Shown: positions 26,454-33,957 of the stretch, piece after piece
How positions within the stretch are numbered: the first letter of the stretch is position 1
Layout: each line of letters opens with the position of its first letter
Source of the DNA: Bernardetiaceae bacterium
GTDB lineage: Bacteria > Bacteroidota > Bacteroidia > Cytophagales > Bernardetiaceae
DNA length: 33,957 nt
Direction: 5' to 3'
Assembly: GCA_020832465.1 (NCBI GenBank)
Contig: JAFIER010000003.1
Coordinates: 1-33,957 of the forward strand
Notes under the pieces: generated by a model
What the model was told of the DNA's origin: nothing
Database searches by the model: none
Seen by the model: only the letters and a program-made list of their open reading frames with translations
Made by a program: the position numbers and the translations under genes

Positions 26454-26614
26454 CCTACAATACATAATAAAATAATGACTAAAATGTTATTTGAGAAAAT
26501 TTTGGGCTATAATTTGGATTTCTAACAAAAAAGCCGTACCATGAAAGTGTTCAATTTTGGTATTAAGTAGCATCGTTAGAGATAACCTAAAAATAAATTT
26601 GATTTTGATTTTGG

Positions 26615-26645
26615 TTTGCGTCCTCACTTATTAACCAATACTTTG
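26615..26645 (+). promoter_or_regulatory. Probable promoter of the ATP-grasp gene
   Basis: TTTG (26615-26618), 19 bases, then ATACTTTG (26638-26645) approximate the Bacteroidota consensus. The predicted start of transcription near 26652 lies after the alternative TTG codon at 26650, supporting ATG 26695 as the translation start. Confidence 0.4.
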
Positions 26646-26694
26646 AATATTGTATAATCAAACTATTCACAAAAACACCATAACTAACTATTCT

Positions 26695-27921
26695 ATGTCT
26701 GAATGTATAGCCCTAATAGGTTGGAGTCTTCCCGCCATCGAAAGTGTCAAAAAACTCAATAAAAACTATGTTGTAGTCTCTTTTCCAGATTTTGAACCCT
26801 ATGCTAAAGAAAATGATATTCCATTTGTAGGCTGGAACTTCAACGAATGGAATGAAAGCTCTAATGCACTTGCATTAGCAGAAAAAATGGCACCTCATGG
26901 CGTACATATAGCCGTAGCTCTTTTTGAAGAAACCGTTGAATGGGCTGGTGCGCTCAATTCCATTTATCGCAAAGATGATAGAGTGCTCAACCGCGCCATG
27001 CTCTGCCGTAATAAAGCCATGATGAAGCGAAAAGCTATGCTTAGTGGTTTGCGTGTAGGCATGTTCGAAGAGGTTAATGACTTAGACAGTGTACATAAAT
27101 TTATGGGACGCCTCAATGAAGCTAATTTACAGCTCAACGGTGAAGAGGATTATTGGGTACACCTCAAGCCACTTAGTGCTATGGGTACTGTAGGTCATAA
27201 ATTATTACGCAACAAAGAAGCCATAAACGAGCGCGTCGTAGAGCGCGATTTCCCTTGTTTAGTAGAAAGCCACTTACCTGGACAAGAGTTTTCTTGTGAG
27301 GTATTCGTACATAATGGTAAAATTCAACACCTCAATATTACCGAGTATGTCAAATTAGGATTTTCTAACTTCGTACCTTGCTCACCCGAAATGGAGGCCA
27401 AAAGGGACCTTATTTATGCTGCTAACGAAAAATTAGTCAAAGCATTTGGTATCGAATACGGTATGTTGCACCCCGAGTGGTTCTTAACAGAAGACGGAGA
27501 TATTAGCTTTGGAGAGACGGCAATGCGTGTGCCGGGCGGTCATATTTTCGAACTTATAGAAATGAGTAGTGGCGTGAATGCCTATCAAGCCCTTGTGCTT
27601 TGTAGCGACCCGAAAACTACACAAGAAGAGCTCGATGAGCTTTTTGCACCCGTACGCAACAAAAAAGAAGAGCTATATGCTGGCAGTTTAATGGTTTATC
27701 CAAGCCCTGGTCATATTACAAAACTCAATGTGCCGGCAGAGCTAACAGAAGATTCTTATTTTGTAGAACATACACTTTTCGAACCTATTCACGATATTAA
27801 AGTACCACAGGAGAGGGAAGGGTTTGGCAACCACTACGGAACGATATTCTTCAAAGGAGAAAATTCGCAGCGCATGCGTGAGCTATTATTGCACTACGAA
27901 AACGTACCTTTTTACGTATAG
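26695..27921 (+). CDS. ATP-grasp enzyme, substrate unknown
   Basis: The 408-residue protein (MSECIALIGW) has the layout of carbamoyl-phosphate-synthase/biotin-carboxylase-like ATP-grasp ligases. There is an N-terminal pre-ATP-grasp domain (about 1-100), the ATP-binding fold with VHLKPLSAMGTVGHKLLRNK as the likely nucleotide-binding loop, and the metal-binding segment HPEWFLTEDGDISFGETAMR, where Glu and Arg match the family's catalytic triad region. PGGHIFELI and a C-terminal beta domain follow. Such enzymes join a carboxylate to an amine or thiol through an acyl phosphate. Neighbours give no hint: menA begins 123 bases later on the same strand. The family is sure, the reaction unknown. Confidence 0.8.
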   Translation: MSECIALIGWSLPAIESVKKLNKNYVVVSFPDFEPYAKENDIPFVGWNFNEWNESSNALALAEKMAPHGVHIAVALFEETVEWAGALNSIYRKDDRVLNRAMLCRNKAMMKRKAMLSGLRVGMFEEVNDLDSVHKFMGRLNEANLQLNGEEDYWVHLKPLSAMGTVGHKLLRNKEAINERVVERDFPCLVESHLPGQEFSCEVFVHNGKIQHLNITEYVKLGFSNFVPCSPEMEAKRDLIYAANEKLVKAFGIEYGMLHPEWFLTEDGDISFGETAMRVPGGHIFELIEMSSGVNAYQALVLCSDPKTTQEELDELFAPVRNKKEELYAGSLMVYPSPGHITKLNVPAELTEDSYFVEHTLFEPIHDIKVPQEREGFGNHYGTIFFKGENSQRMRELLLHYENVPFYV

Positions 27922-28044
27922 ATACAAACAAATTTATACACAAGGCAAATACTGCCTTATATTCAAACCTTACAATTCGCTTTAGCGTTGTAAGGTTTTA
28001 CTTGTATGTAAGACATAGTGTTGTTTCCATTTTTGACTAAAAAT

Positions 28045-28950
28045 ATGGTAGATCTAAGAAATTTGAAAGCATGGATAGAAGCCGCCCGTCTGCGCACACT
28101 ACCACTTGCCTTAGCCAGCATTATTGTGGGTAGCTTATTAGCAGGCGATGCTTTTCGGCTTGAAGTACTTTTGCTCTCTGTGCTGACGGCTACGCTATTA
28201 CAAATTTTATCCAACTTTGCCAACGACTATGGCGATACACAGCACGGCGCAGATAGCCGGGAGCGCGAAGGCCCCTCTCGTGCCGTGCAATCAGGTTTGA
28301 TTTCGCCCAAAGCAATGTGGCGCATGATTCTTATTTTTGGTGTACTTTCATTTGTCTCGGGGCTTATTTTGTTGTACGTAGCTTTTGGCATGGCTAACTG
28401 GTCGCATTGGCTTGTTTTCTTAGGGCTTGGCATAGCTTCTATTTTTGCAGCTGTGCTTTATACTATGGGCAAACGCCCTTATGGATACATGGGCTTAGGC
28501 GATATTTCAGTATTTTTATTTTTTGGTTGGATAGGCGTAGGCGGTACAAATTTTTTACACGGTTTGCTTTGGGATAGCGCTCTTATGCTACCTGCCACGA
28601 GCTGCGGGCTTTTGGCAGTAGCCGTACTCAATTTGAATAATATCAGGGACATAGAATCCGATAAAAAAGCGGGTAAAAACTCTATTCCCGTACGCCTTGG
28701 GCGGGTACGTGCCATGTATTATCATTGGATACTTTTGCTAGTTGCTATAAGTGCTTCTGTAATTTATGTATTTCGCCAGCCTTGGCAATGGCAGGAGCTA
28801 TTGTTCTTGTTTGTATTACCTTTGCTCTTTATCAATGGGCGTGCTGTTTGGCAGAAGCGTAGCGCAGCCGCACTCGACCCCTACCTCAAACAAATGGCAA
28901 TATCAGCCCTGCTTTTTGCATTGCTTTTGGGCTTAGGGCATTGGGTTTGA
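28045..28950 (+). CDS. menA: 1,4-Dihydroxy-2-naphthoate polyprenyltransferase
   Basis: This UbiA-family membrane enzyme attaches a polyprenyl chain to dihydroxynaphthoate in menaquinone biosynthesis, the quinone expected in Bacteroidota. The first aspartate-rich site is NFANDYGDTQHGADSREREG and the second is NNIRDIESDKKAGKNSIPVR, both with MenA-specific spacing, among about eight hydrophobic helices. Starting at ATG 28045 (MVDLRNLKAWIEAARLRTLP) gives 301 residues; the frame extends to a GTG at 28018. No other men gene is near. Confidence 0.94.
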   Translation: MVDLRNLKAWIEAARLRTLPLALASIIVGSLLAGDAFRLEVLLLSVLTATLLQILSNFANDYGDTQHGADSREREGPSRAVQSGLISPKAMWRMILIFGVLSFVSGLILLYVAFGMANWSHWLVFLGLGIASIFAAVLYTMGKRPYGYMGLGDISVFLFFGWIGVGGTNFLHGLLWDSALMLPATSCGLLAVAVLNLNNIRDIESDKKAGKNSIPVRLGRVRAMYYHWILLLVAISASVIYVFRQPWQWQELLFLFVLPLLFINGRAVWQKRSAAALDPYLKQMAISALLFALLLGLGHWV

Positions 28951-29062
28951 ATGCAATATTAAAATACTTGACAAAGCCTTGAAGTTTGTAAAAGTTGTTC
29001 ACACAAATTTCATATCAAAGCATAAAATGCGTATTTTTGTGCTTCAGAATCTAAAAGAAAAT

Positions 29063-30934
29063 ATGACTATGCAGAATCAATACGATATAATTGTGGTAGG
29101 TGGTGGACATGCAGGCTGCGAAGCCGCACATGCCGCTGCACAGCTCGGCTCAAAAGTTTTGCTCATTACTATGGATATGAACAAAATTGCACAGATGAGC
29201 TGCAACCCCGCCATGGGCGGAGTTGCAAAAGGGCAAATTGTCAGAGAAATTGATGCTATGGGCGGTCTCTCAGGGATTGTTTCTGATAAAAGCATGATTC
29301 AATTTCGCATGCTTAATCGCTCAAAAGGTGCTGCTATGTGGAGCCCCCGTTGCCAAAGTGACCGCATGCAATTTGCCGAAATTTGGAGACTTGCCCTTGA
29401 GAAAAATCCTAATGTCGATTTTTGGCAAGAAATGGCAACCGAACTTATCGTAGAAAAAGGAATGCTCAAAGGAGTGCGCACACAGCTCGGCGTAGAATTT
29501 CGTGCAAAAGCCGTAATTCTCACCAACGGCACATTCTTGAACGGGCTTATTCATATCGGTGAAAAAAACTTCGGCGGTGGAAGAGCTGCTGATAGAGCCT
29601 CCGTAGGACTAACCGCACAATTGCAAGCACTCGGCTTCGAATCTGGACGCATGAAAACCGGAACGCCACCCCGCGTCGACGGAAGAACACTCGATTATAG
29701 CCGCATGGAGGAACAAGAAGGAGATGAAAATCCTTCTAAATTCTCTTATTCTGATGAGACTCAAGCACCCAAAAAGCAACGCAGTTGCTTTATCACTTAC
29801 ACAAACCCAAAAGTACACGATACGCTCAAAACAGGTTTTGACCGATCGCCCATGTTCAACGGACGCATACAAGGGCTCGGACCCAGATACTGCCCATCTA
29901 TAGAAGATAAAATTGAGCGATTTGCAGAGAGAGACCGCCATCAAATTTTCGTAGAGCCCGAAGGTTGGAATACCGTAGAGGTCTATGTCAATGGATTCTC
30001 GACCTCATTGCCTATGGACGTACAGTATGAAGCTTTGCGCCAAATCGTAGGCTTCGAGAACGCCAAAATGTTCAGACCAGGGTATGCCATAGAGTATGAT
30101 TATTTCCCGCCGACGCAGCTACGTGAAACTTTGGAAACTAAGCGCATCGAAAACCTCTACTTTGCAGGACAAATCAATGGCACTACAGGATACGAAGAGG
30201 CCGCCTGTCAAGGACTTATGGCAGGCATAAATGCACACCTCAAAATTAGAGGAGAAGCAGCTTTTACACTCGACCGCTCCGAAGCCTATATCGGTGTGCT
30301 CATCGATGACCTTATACATAAAGGCACGGACGAGCCTTATAGAATGTTTACCTCCCGTGCAGAGTATCGCATTTTGTTGCGCCAAGATAATGCCGATGAG
30401 CGGCTTACAGCAAAAGCCCATAAACTCGGACTCGCCAGCGATAAAAGACTTGAGCGAGTGAAACAAAAGCAACAAGATGTAAATGCTATAAGAAAAATAC
30501 TTGCCGAAAAAAGCATTGCACCCGAAGAAATAAATGCTGCCTTAGAAGCACTCGGCACAAGCGGTCTCAAACAAAAAATTAAAGCGCAAGATATTTTGAG
30601 AAGACCACAAATAGACCTCCCTACTTTTTGTAAAATTAGCCCTACACTCGGCAATTTGCTCAAAAATTATGACGAGGAAGTCTTAGAACAAGCCGAAATT
30701 CAAACTAAATACGAGGCTTACGTCGAAAAAGAAAAACTTATGGTCGAAAAAATGCAACGTATGGAAAACCTCAAAATCAAAGATACCCTCTCCTATGACG
30801 AAATTAAAGCACTCTCTGCGGAAGCGCGTATCAAACTCAGCAAAATCAGACCTCAAACCCTCGGACAAGCCTCCAGGATTAGTGGCGTAAGTCCTGCTGA
30901 TGTCTCGATTTTGATGATTTATCTTGAAAAATAA
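29063..30934 (+). CDS. mnmG: tRNA uridine-5-carboxymethylaminomethyl(34) synthesis protein MnmG (GidA)
   Basis: MnmG is the FAD-binding partner of MnmE that modifies the wobble uridine of several tRNAs. The FAD motif VVGGGHAGCEAAHAAAQLG is at the N-terminus, and MSCNPAMGGVAKGQIVREID and MKTGTPPRVDGRT are family signatures. The second dinucleotide region YFAGQINGTTGYEEAACQGL and the C-terminal SRISGVSPADVSILMIYL helical domain, used for MnmE/tRNA contact, are complete. The start at ATG 29063 gives 623 residues, the usual size; an earlier frame to 28979 is untypical. A TATTTTTG -7 box at 29032-29039 also favours this start, though no -33 box is evident. mnmE is not adjacent. Confidence 0.96.
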   Translation: MTMQNQYDIIVVGGGHAGCEAAHAAAQLGSKVLLITMDMNKIAQMSCNPAMGGVAKGQIVREIDAMGGLSGIVSDKSMIQFRMLNRSKGAAMWSPRCQSDRMQFAEIWRLALEKNPNVDFWQEMATELIVEKGMLKGVRTQLGVEFRAKAVILTNGTFLNGLIHIGEKNFGGGRAADRASVGLTAQLQALGFESGRMKTGTPPRVDGRTLDYSRMEEQEGDENPSKFSYSDETQAPKKQRSCFITYTNPKVHDTLKTGFDRSPMFNGRIQGLGPRYCPSIEDKIERFAERDRHQIFVEPEGWNTVEVYVNGFSTSLPMDVQYEALRQIVGFENAKMFRPGYAIEYDYFPPTQLRETLETKRIENLYFAGQINGTTGYEEAACQGLMAGINAHLKIRGEAAFTLDRSEAYIGVLIDDLIHKGTDEPYRMFTSRAEYRILLRQDNADERLTAKAHKLGLASDKRLERVKQKQQDVNAIRKILAEKSIAPEEINAALEALGTSGLKQKIKAQDILRRPQIDLPTFCKISPTLGNLLKNYDEEVLEQAEIQTKYEAYVEKEKLMVEKMQRMENLKIKDTLSYDEIKALSAEARIKLSKIRPQTLGQASRISGVSPADVSILMIYLEK

Positions 30935-30958
30935 AAACATAAAAAACCGCTTTTTAGA

Positions 30959-30997
30959 TTTAGAACTAACAGTTCTCTGAGAACTGTTAGTTCTAAA
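30959..30997. terminator. Hairpin with self-palindromic arms (AGAACTAACAGTTCT) after mnmG
   Basis: AGAACTAACAGTTCT (30962-30976), CTG, AGAACTGTTAGTTCT (30980-30994), with flanking TTT/AAA pairs. The whole is a perfect stem, and each arm alone can fold (AGAACT/AGTTCT). It begins 24 bases after the mnmG stop and probably acts as its terminator. Confidence 0.6.
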
Positions 30998-31005
30998 ATT
31001 TACAG

Positions 31006-31068
31006 CTGTAGCCCGAAGCTCCAGCTTCGGAAATAGTCTAAAACGAAGCTGGAGCTTCGTTACTACAG
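31006..31068. repeat. Compound palindrome, CTGTAG ... CTACAG with self-palindromic arms
   Basis: CTGTAG (31006-31011) and CTACAG (31063-31068) enclose CGAAGCTCCAGCTTCG (31014-31029) and its complement CGAAGCTGGAGCTTCG (31044-31059). Each of the latter is itself a hairpin with a 2-base centre. No coding frame. It follows the mnmG hairpin directly and precedes the PRPP amidotransferase gene by about 110 bases. Confidence 0.6.
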
Positions 31069-31181
31069 GCAATAGAGATATTTATTAGATGTCAAATGGT
31101 TAGACTGTCAAAACTATTAGTTCGAAATCTTACATAACTCTACTTAATAATCTAAATCATTACTCAAAACATTATCATTTC

Positions 31182-33080
31182 ATGAGCGACAAACTTCAAC
31201 ACGAATGCGGTATTGCATTTATTAGGCTTCGCAAGCCTTTTGCCTATTATGTAGAAAAATACGGCTCAATGGCTTATGCGATTAACCGACTTTTTCTACT
31301 CATGGAAAAGCAACACAATCGCGGACAAGACGGCGCAGGTGTAGCTTCTATCAAACTCAATGTAAGCTATGGTAAAACCTATATGGACCGCTTGCGTTCG
31401 GTAGAAGAGCGTCCAATTCACGATATTTTTGCTAAAATTGGTAGTGGTTTTGACGCACAACTTCAAAATCCTGAACAAACCAATATCGAAGCCCTCCAAA
31501 CCAAAATCCCCTTTGCAGGCGAACTTTTATTAGGGCATTTGCGCTACAGCACCTACGGTAAAAATGAAATGAGATTTTGCCACCCCGTGATGCGAAGTAG
31601 CAACTGGAGAAGCCGAAATCTACTCATGGCTGGTAATTTTAATATGACTAATGCCGAAGAACTATACCAAAACCTCATTGAGCTAGGGCAGTATCCACAA
31701 GAACGAGGAGATACGATTACTGTACTCGAAAAAGTAGGGCATTTCTTAGACCTTGCCAATCAGCATTTATATGCCAAAATAAAAGCCGAAAATCCCGATT
31801 GGAATAACCAACAAATTATACCCGAGATTGAACGACAAATAGACTTGCACCGTGTGCTTAAAAGAGCTTGCAAAGATTTCGACGGCGGATATGCCATGGT
31901 CGGTCTCACAGGGCACGGTGATGCTTTTATTGCAAGAGACCCCGCTGGCATTCGCCCCGCTTATTTTTATGCCGATGAGGAAGTCATTGTAGCAGCATCT
32001 GAAAAACCCGCTATCAAAACTACTTTTAATTGCAATTACGAGGATATTCAAGAAATACAACCCGCCACAGCACTCGCTATCAAAGCCGACGGGAGTTATA
32101 GCATTGACTACTTTACAGAGCCACTGCCCAAACGTTCATGTACTTTTGAGCGTATTTATTTCTCACGTGGCACAGATCCCGAAATCTATACCGAACGCAA
32201 AAACTTAGGACGGCAACTCGCCTCAAGAGTCCTCGATGCTGTAAAGCACGACCTCGCTAATACGATATTTTCTTATATTCCCAACACTGCCGAAACCGCT
32301 TTTTTGGGTATGATGAAAGGAATTGAACACTACCTCATCGAGCAAAGAAACGACTCTTACGACCACCAAAGCGAACTCGGTAGCCAAAAACTTCACGAAG
32401 TACTCTCCTTCAGACCACGTGTAGAAAAACTTGTCGTTAAGGATACTAAAATGCGTACTTTCATTACAAACGACAACTCAAGGGACGACCTCGTTACGCA
32501 CGTTTATGATACGACTTACGAAATTGTACGCAAAGGCATTGATACGCTCGTCGTTATTGATGACTCGATTGTAAGAGGAACGACCTTAGAAAAAAGTATT
32601 CTGCGCATGCTCGACCGCTTAGAGCCTAAAGCCATTGTTATTGTATCCTCTGCACCGCAAATTCGTTTTCCAGATTGTTACGGTATTGATATGTCTAAAA
32701 TGGAAGAGTTTATTGCTTTTAGAGCTTTGATTTTACTGCTCAAAGAGCGTAACCTTACCCACCTTTTGGATAAAGTCTATGCAGAATGCCTCGCCTCTTT
32801 TGGGCGAAAAGACCCAGGAGAAGAAAACTACGTCAAACAACTTTATGCTGAGTTTTCTGATGAAGAGATTTCTGATAAAATTGCCGAGATTATCAGTGTA
32901 AACGGTATTCAAGCCAAAGTAAAAGTGATTTATCAAACCGTAGATGATTTGCACAAAGCTTGCCCTAATCACACTGGAAATTGGTACTTCACGGGAGACT
33001 ACCCCACAAAAGGCGGAAATCGCGTAGCCAATCGTGCTTTTGCTAATTATATGGAGGGCAAGAAAGAAAGGGCTTATTAA
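31182..33080 (+). CDS. Long-form glutamine amidophosphoribosyltransferase (PurF-like)
   Basis: This Ntn-hydrolase fused to a type I phosphoribosyltransferase makes phosphoribosylamine from glutamine and PRPP, the first step of purine synthesis. MSDKLQHECGIAF places the nucleophile at Cys9, implying removal of an eight-residue propeptide. HNRGQDGAG, the glutamine-site RYSTYG and the PRPP loop VVIDDSIVRGTT identify the two domains. At 632 residues it is much longer than standard PurF (about 470-500), with extra segments around 160-215 and 350-420 and at the C-terminus. Bacteroidota are known to carry such a long paralogue beside normal purF, so whether this is the main PurF is open. Confidence 0.85.
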   Translation: MSDKLQHECGIAFIRLRKPFAYYVEKYGSMAYAINRLFLLMEKQHNRGQDGAGVASIKLNVSYGKTYMDRLRSVEERPIHDIFAKIGSGFDAQLQNPEQTNIEALQTKIPFAGELLLGHLRYSTYGKNEMRFCHPVMRSSNWRSRNLLMAGNFNMTNAEELYQNLIELGQYPQERGDTITVLEKVGHFLDLANQHLYAKIKAENPDWNNQQIIPEIERQIDLHRVLKRACKDFDGGYAMVGLTGHGDAFIARDPAGIRPAYFYADEEVIVAASEKPAIKTTFNCNYEDIQEIQPATALAIKADGSYSIDYFTEPLPKRSCTFERIYFSRGTDPEIYTERKNLGRQLASRVLDAVKHDLANTIFSYIPNTAETAFLGMMKGIEHYLIEQRNDSYDHQSELGSQKLHEVLSFRPRVEKLVVKDTKMRTFITNDNSRDDLVTHVYDTTYEIVRKGIDTLVVIDDSIVRGTTLEKSILRMLDRLEPKAIVIVSSAPQIRFPDCYGIDMSKMEEFIAFRALILLLKERNLTHLLDKVYAECLASFGRKDPGEENYVKQLYAEFSDEEISDKIAEIISVNGIQAKVKVIYQTVDDLHKACPNHTGNWYFTGDYPTKGGNRVANRAFANYMEGKKERAY

Positions 33081-33089
33081 GTAGCCGCC

Positions 33090-33128
33090 TATAGAACTAA
33101 CAGTTCTCAGAGAACTGTTAGTTCTATA
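33090..33128. terminator. Hairpin with self-palindromic arms between convergent amidotransferase and Uma2 genes
   Basis: AGAACTAACAGTTCT (33093-33107), CAG, AGAACTGTTAGTTCT (33111-33125), extended by TAT/ATA. It differs from the copy at 30962-30994 only in the loop. Its right end overlaps the stop codon and the last sense codon of the Uma2 gene (stop 33126-33124), so it serves both convergent transcripts. Confidence 0.65.
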
Positions 33129-33729
33129 ATTTTAAGTCAGCATAAATTTCAGCCATCGGAATAGATAAATCCAAAGAAGGCAGATGCAAGTCTTGTGCTA
33201 CGTCATCAAAAATATGCAGTTGCCACTGATTTTCGGCTTGATAAGAAAAAACCTCAATGCGCGCTTGCTGTGCATCAATAAGTACATAATCTTTCAAAGT
33301 TGAAAGTTTTTGGTAGCTTATAAATTTTTCTTTGCGGTCGTAAGTTTCGGTGGAGGGCGAGAGCACCTCGATGATTATCGTAGGATTACAAACCGCATCG
33401 TTGCGCTCCTCCCAGAGTTCGGGTGCCCCGCAAATAACCATCGCATCGGGATAAAAAAAAGCATTCGCTTCGGCTACTGCTAATTTCATATCGCTATTTA
33501 GCACTCGGCAAGGCGTTTTCTTTAATCGAGCATAAAGCTCACCAAAGACTCTGCCACTAATCATATTATGGCTCACAGTGCCTCCTGCCATGGCTAAAAC
33601 CTCACCTTCACGGTACTCATGTTTTGCCGTAGCTTGCGCTTCATAAAACAAATACTCCTCGGGCGTAGCAAAAAACCGCTCTTGGGAAGGTGTTTCTTCT
33701 TCTGTTAAGGCTTGTTTGGCTGCACTCAT
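33124..33729 (-). CDS. Uma2-family (DUF820) putative restriction endonuclease-like protein
   Basis: The 201-residue protein has the PD-(D/E)XK nuclease fold of the Uma2 family, common in Bacteroidota and cyanobacteria. Motifs visible: the KHEYREGEVLAMAGG start of the domain, SHNMISGRVFGEL, the catalytic Asp95 in FFYPDAMVICG, Glu121 in IIIEVLSPST, and the following basic DRKEKFISYQ. These residues fit an intact active site. The biological role of Uma2 proteins is not established; some have been linked to mobile DNA. The last codons overlap the hairpin at 33090-33128, so the gene may be a mobile acquisition or its end may have been rewritten by repeat insertion. Confidence 0.88.
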   Translation of the reverse strand: MSAAKQALTEEETPSQERFFATPEEYLFYEAQATAKHEYREGEVLAMAGGTVSHNMISGRVFGELYARLKKTPCRVLNSDMKLAVAEANAFFYPDAMVICGAPELWEERNDAVCNPTIIIEVLSPSTETYDRKEKFISYQKLSTLKDYVLIDAQQARIEVFSYQAENQWQLHIFDDVAQDLHLPSLDLSIPMAEIYADLKL

Positions 33730-33807
33730 CTTTTGCTTATTTATTTTGGTGTATAAAACTAATGATTTTTCTGAAGAAATAGTGCCGAAATGAGCCTGTT
33801 TTTTTGA

Positions 33808-33957
33808 TTACAAAAGGTTTAGTTTTTTCATAAAACGGCTTTTATAAGATGCCCCTATGGGAATAGTTTTGCTTGGCATAACGACGCTGAGGTCTTCTAT
33901 GCTTTGAATTTTTGAAAAATTGACAATATAAGAACGATGTACTCGGATAAAATCAGC
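33808..33957 (-). CDS. LytTR-family response regulator, C-terminal end (start outside window)
   Basis: The minus-strand frame is open to the window edge and stops at 33810-33808. The visible 49 residues read ADFIRVHRSYIVNFSKIQSI, then TIPIGASYKSRFM. This is the end of a LytTR DNA-binding domain, where FIRVHRSYIVNxxxI and IPIGxxY are the family's signature strands. The receiver domain, if present, would lie beyond 33957, and a partner histidine kinase of the LytS/YehU type would be expected nearby. Confidence 0.85.
   Translation of the reverse strand, partial: ADFIRVHRSYIVNFSKIQSIEDLSVVMPSKTIPIGASYKSRFMKKLNLL

Larger units (their letters stand above)
26158..26694. other. Repeat-rich intergenic region between ung and the ATP-grasp gene
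   Basis: No gene is supported in this stretch of over 500 bases. It carries a series of palindromes: AAATACTTACT/AGTAAGTATTT at 26289-26323, GCCGTACGGC at 26326-26335, and the two-hairpin repeat at 26355-26453. A promoter for the downstream gene lies at 26615-26645. Confidence 0.5.

Noticed and set aside
1-33957. tRNA, rRNA or other standard RNA genes
   Set aside because: Gaps were scanned by eye for tRNA arms and rRNA motifs; none were seen, though a covariance search could find a short RNA that I missed.

Overview
The window looks like a chromosomal segment of an AT-rich, aerobic member of the Bacteroidota, probably a gliding or marine Cytophagales-type bacterium. This rests on the protein families (BLUF, Uma2, a DUF3857-like secreted protein, long hybrid histidine kinases, LytTR), on promoters of the Bacteroidota type (TTTG, about 20 bases, TAnnTTTG, clearest before rpoB), on the near absence of Shine-Dalgarno sequences, and on the gene set for haem A and menaquinone. 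It is mostly core metabolism and information processing, cut by repeat-rich intergenic gaps. No prophage, CRISPR array, rRNA or tRNA was seen.

Left edge (1-3.6 kb): the C-terminal end of a type IIG-like DNA adenine methyltransferase, overlapped by a truncated N-terminal stub of another methyltransferase. Then ctaA-ctaB for haem O/A synthesis on the minus strand, and a decayed PD-(D/E)XK nuclease remnant with two in-frame stops. Centre-left (3.6-13.7 kb): a TPR lipoprotein, a 127-bp MITE-like element, a family 2 glycosyltransferase, a 1323-residue hybrid histidine kinase with three receiver domains, aroB, and a secreted transglutaminase-like protein with no recognisable catalytic residues. Centre (13.9-20.2 kb): nrdB, divergent from a TrmH-type RNA methyltransferase, an AraC regulator, a LolC/E-type permease, a stand-alone BLUF photoreceptor and an exported beta-helix protein. 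Right (20.3-34 kb): hisF, a solitary rpoB, ung, an ATP-grasp enzyme, menA, mnmG, a long-form glutamine PRPP amidotransferase, a Uma2 protein and the end of a LytTR regulator.

Genes are mostly single units. ctaA/ctaB is the only convincing functional pair. The most striking layout feature is rpoB without rpoC: rpoB has its own promoter and TTG start, and is closed by two hairpins before the convergent ung.

The less ordinary biology lies between the genes. One family of hairpins (core AGAAATAACATTTCT or AGAACTAACAGTTCT plus its complement) recurs in at least eight gaps. Each arm is itself a near-palindrome, and copies differ by compensated changes. Some copies are embedded in larger two-hairpin elements ending in TCATACnnCTATA. 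One such element is intact, with 17-bp perfect terminal inverted repeats and an AATGG direct repeat on both sides, as expected of a MITE. Further palindromic elements lie at 19136-19288, 31006-31068, 16924-17011 and 26289-26335.
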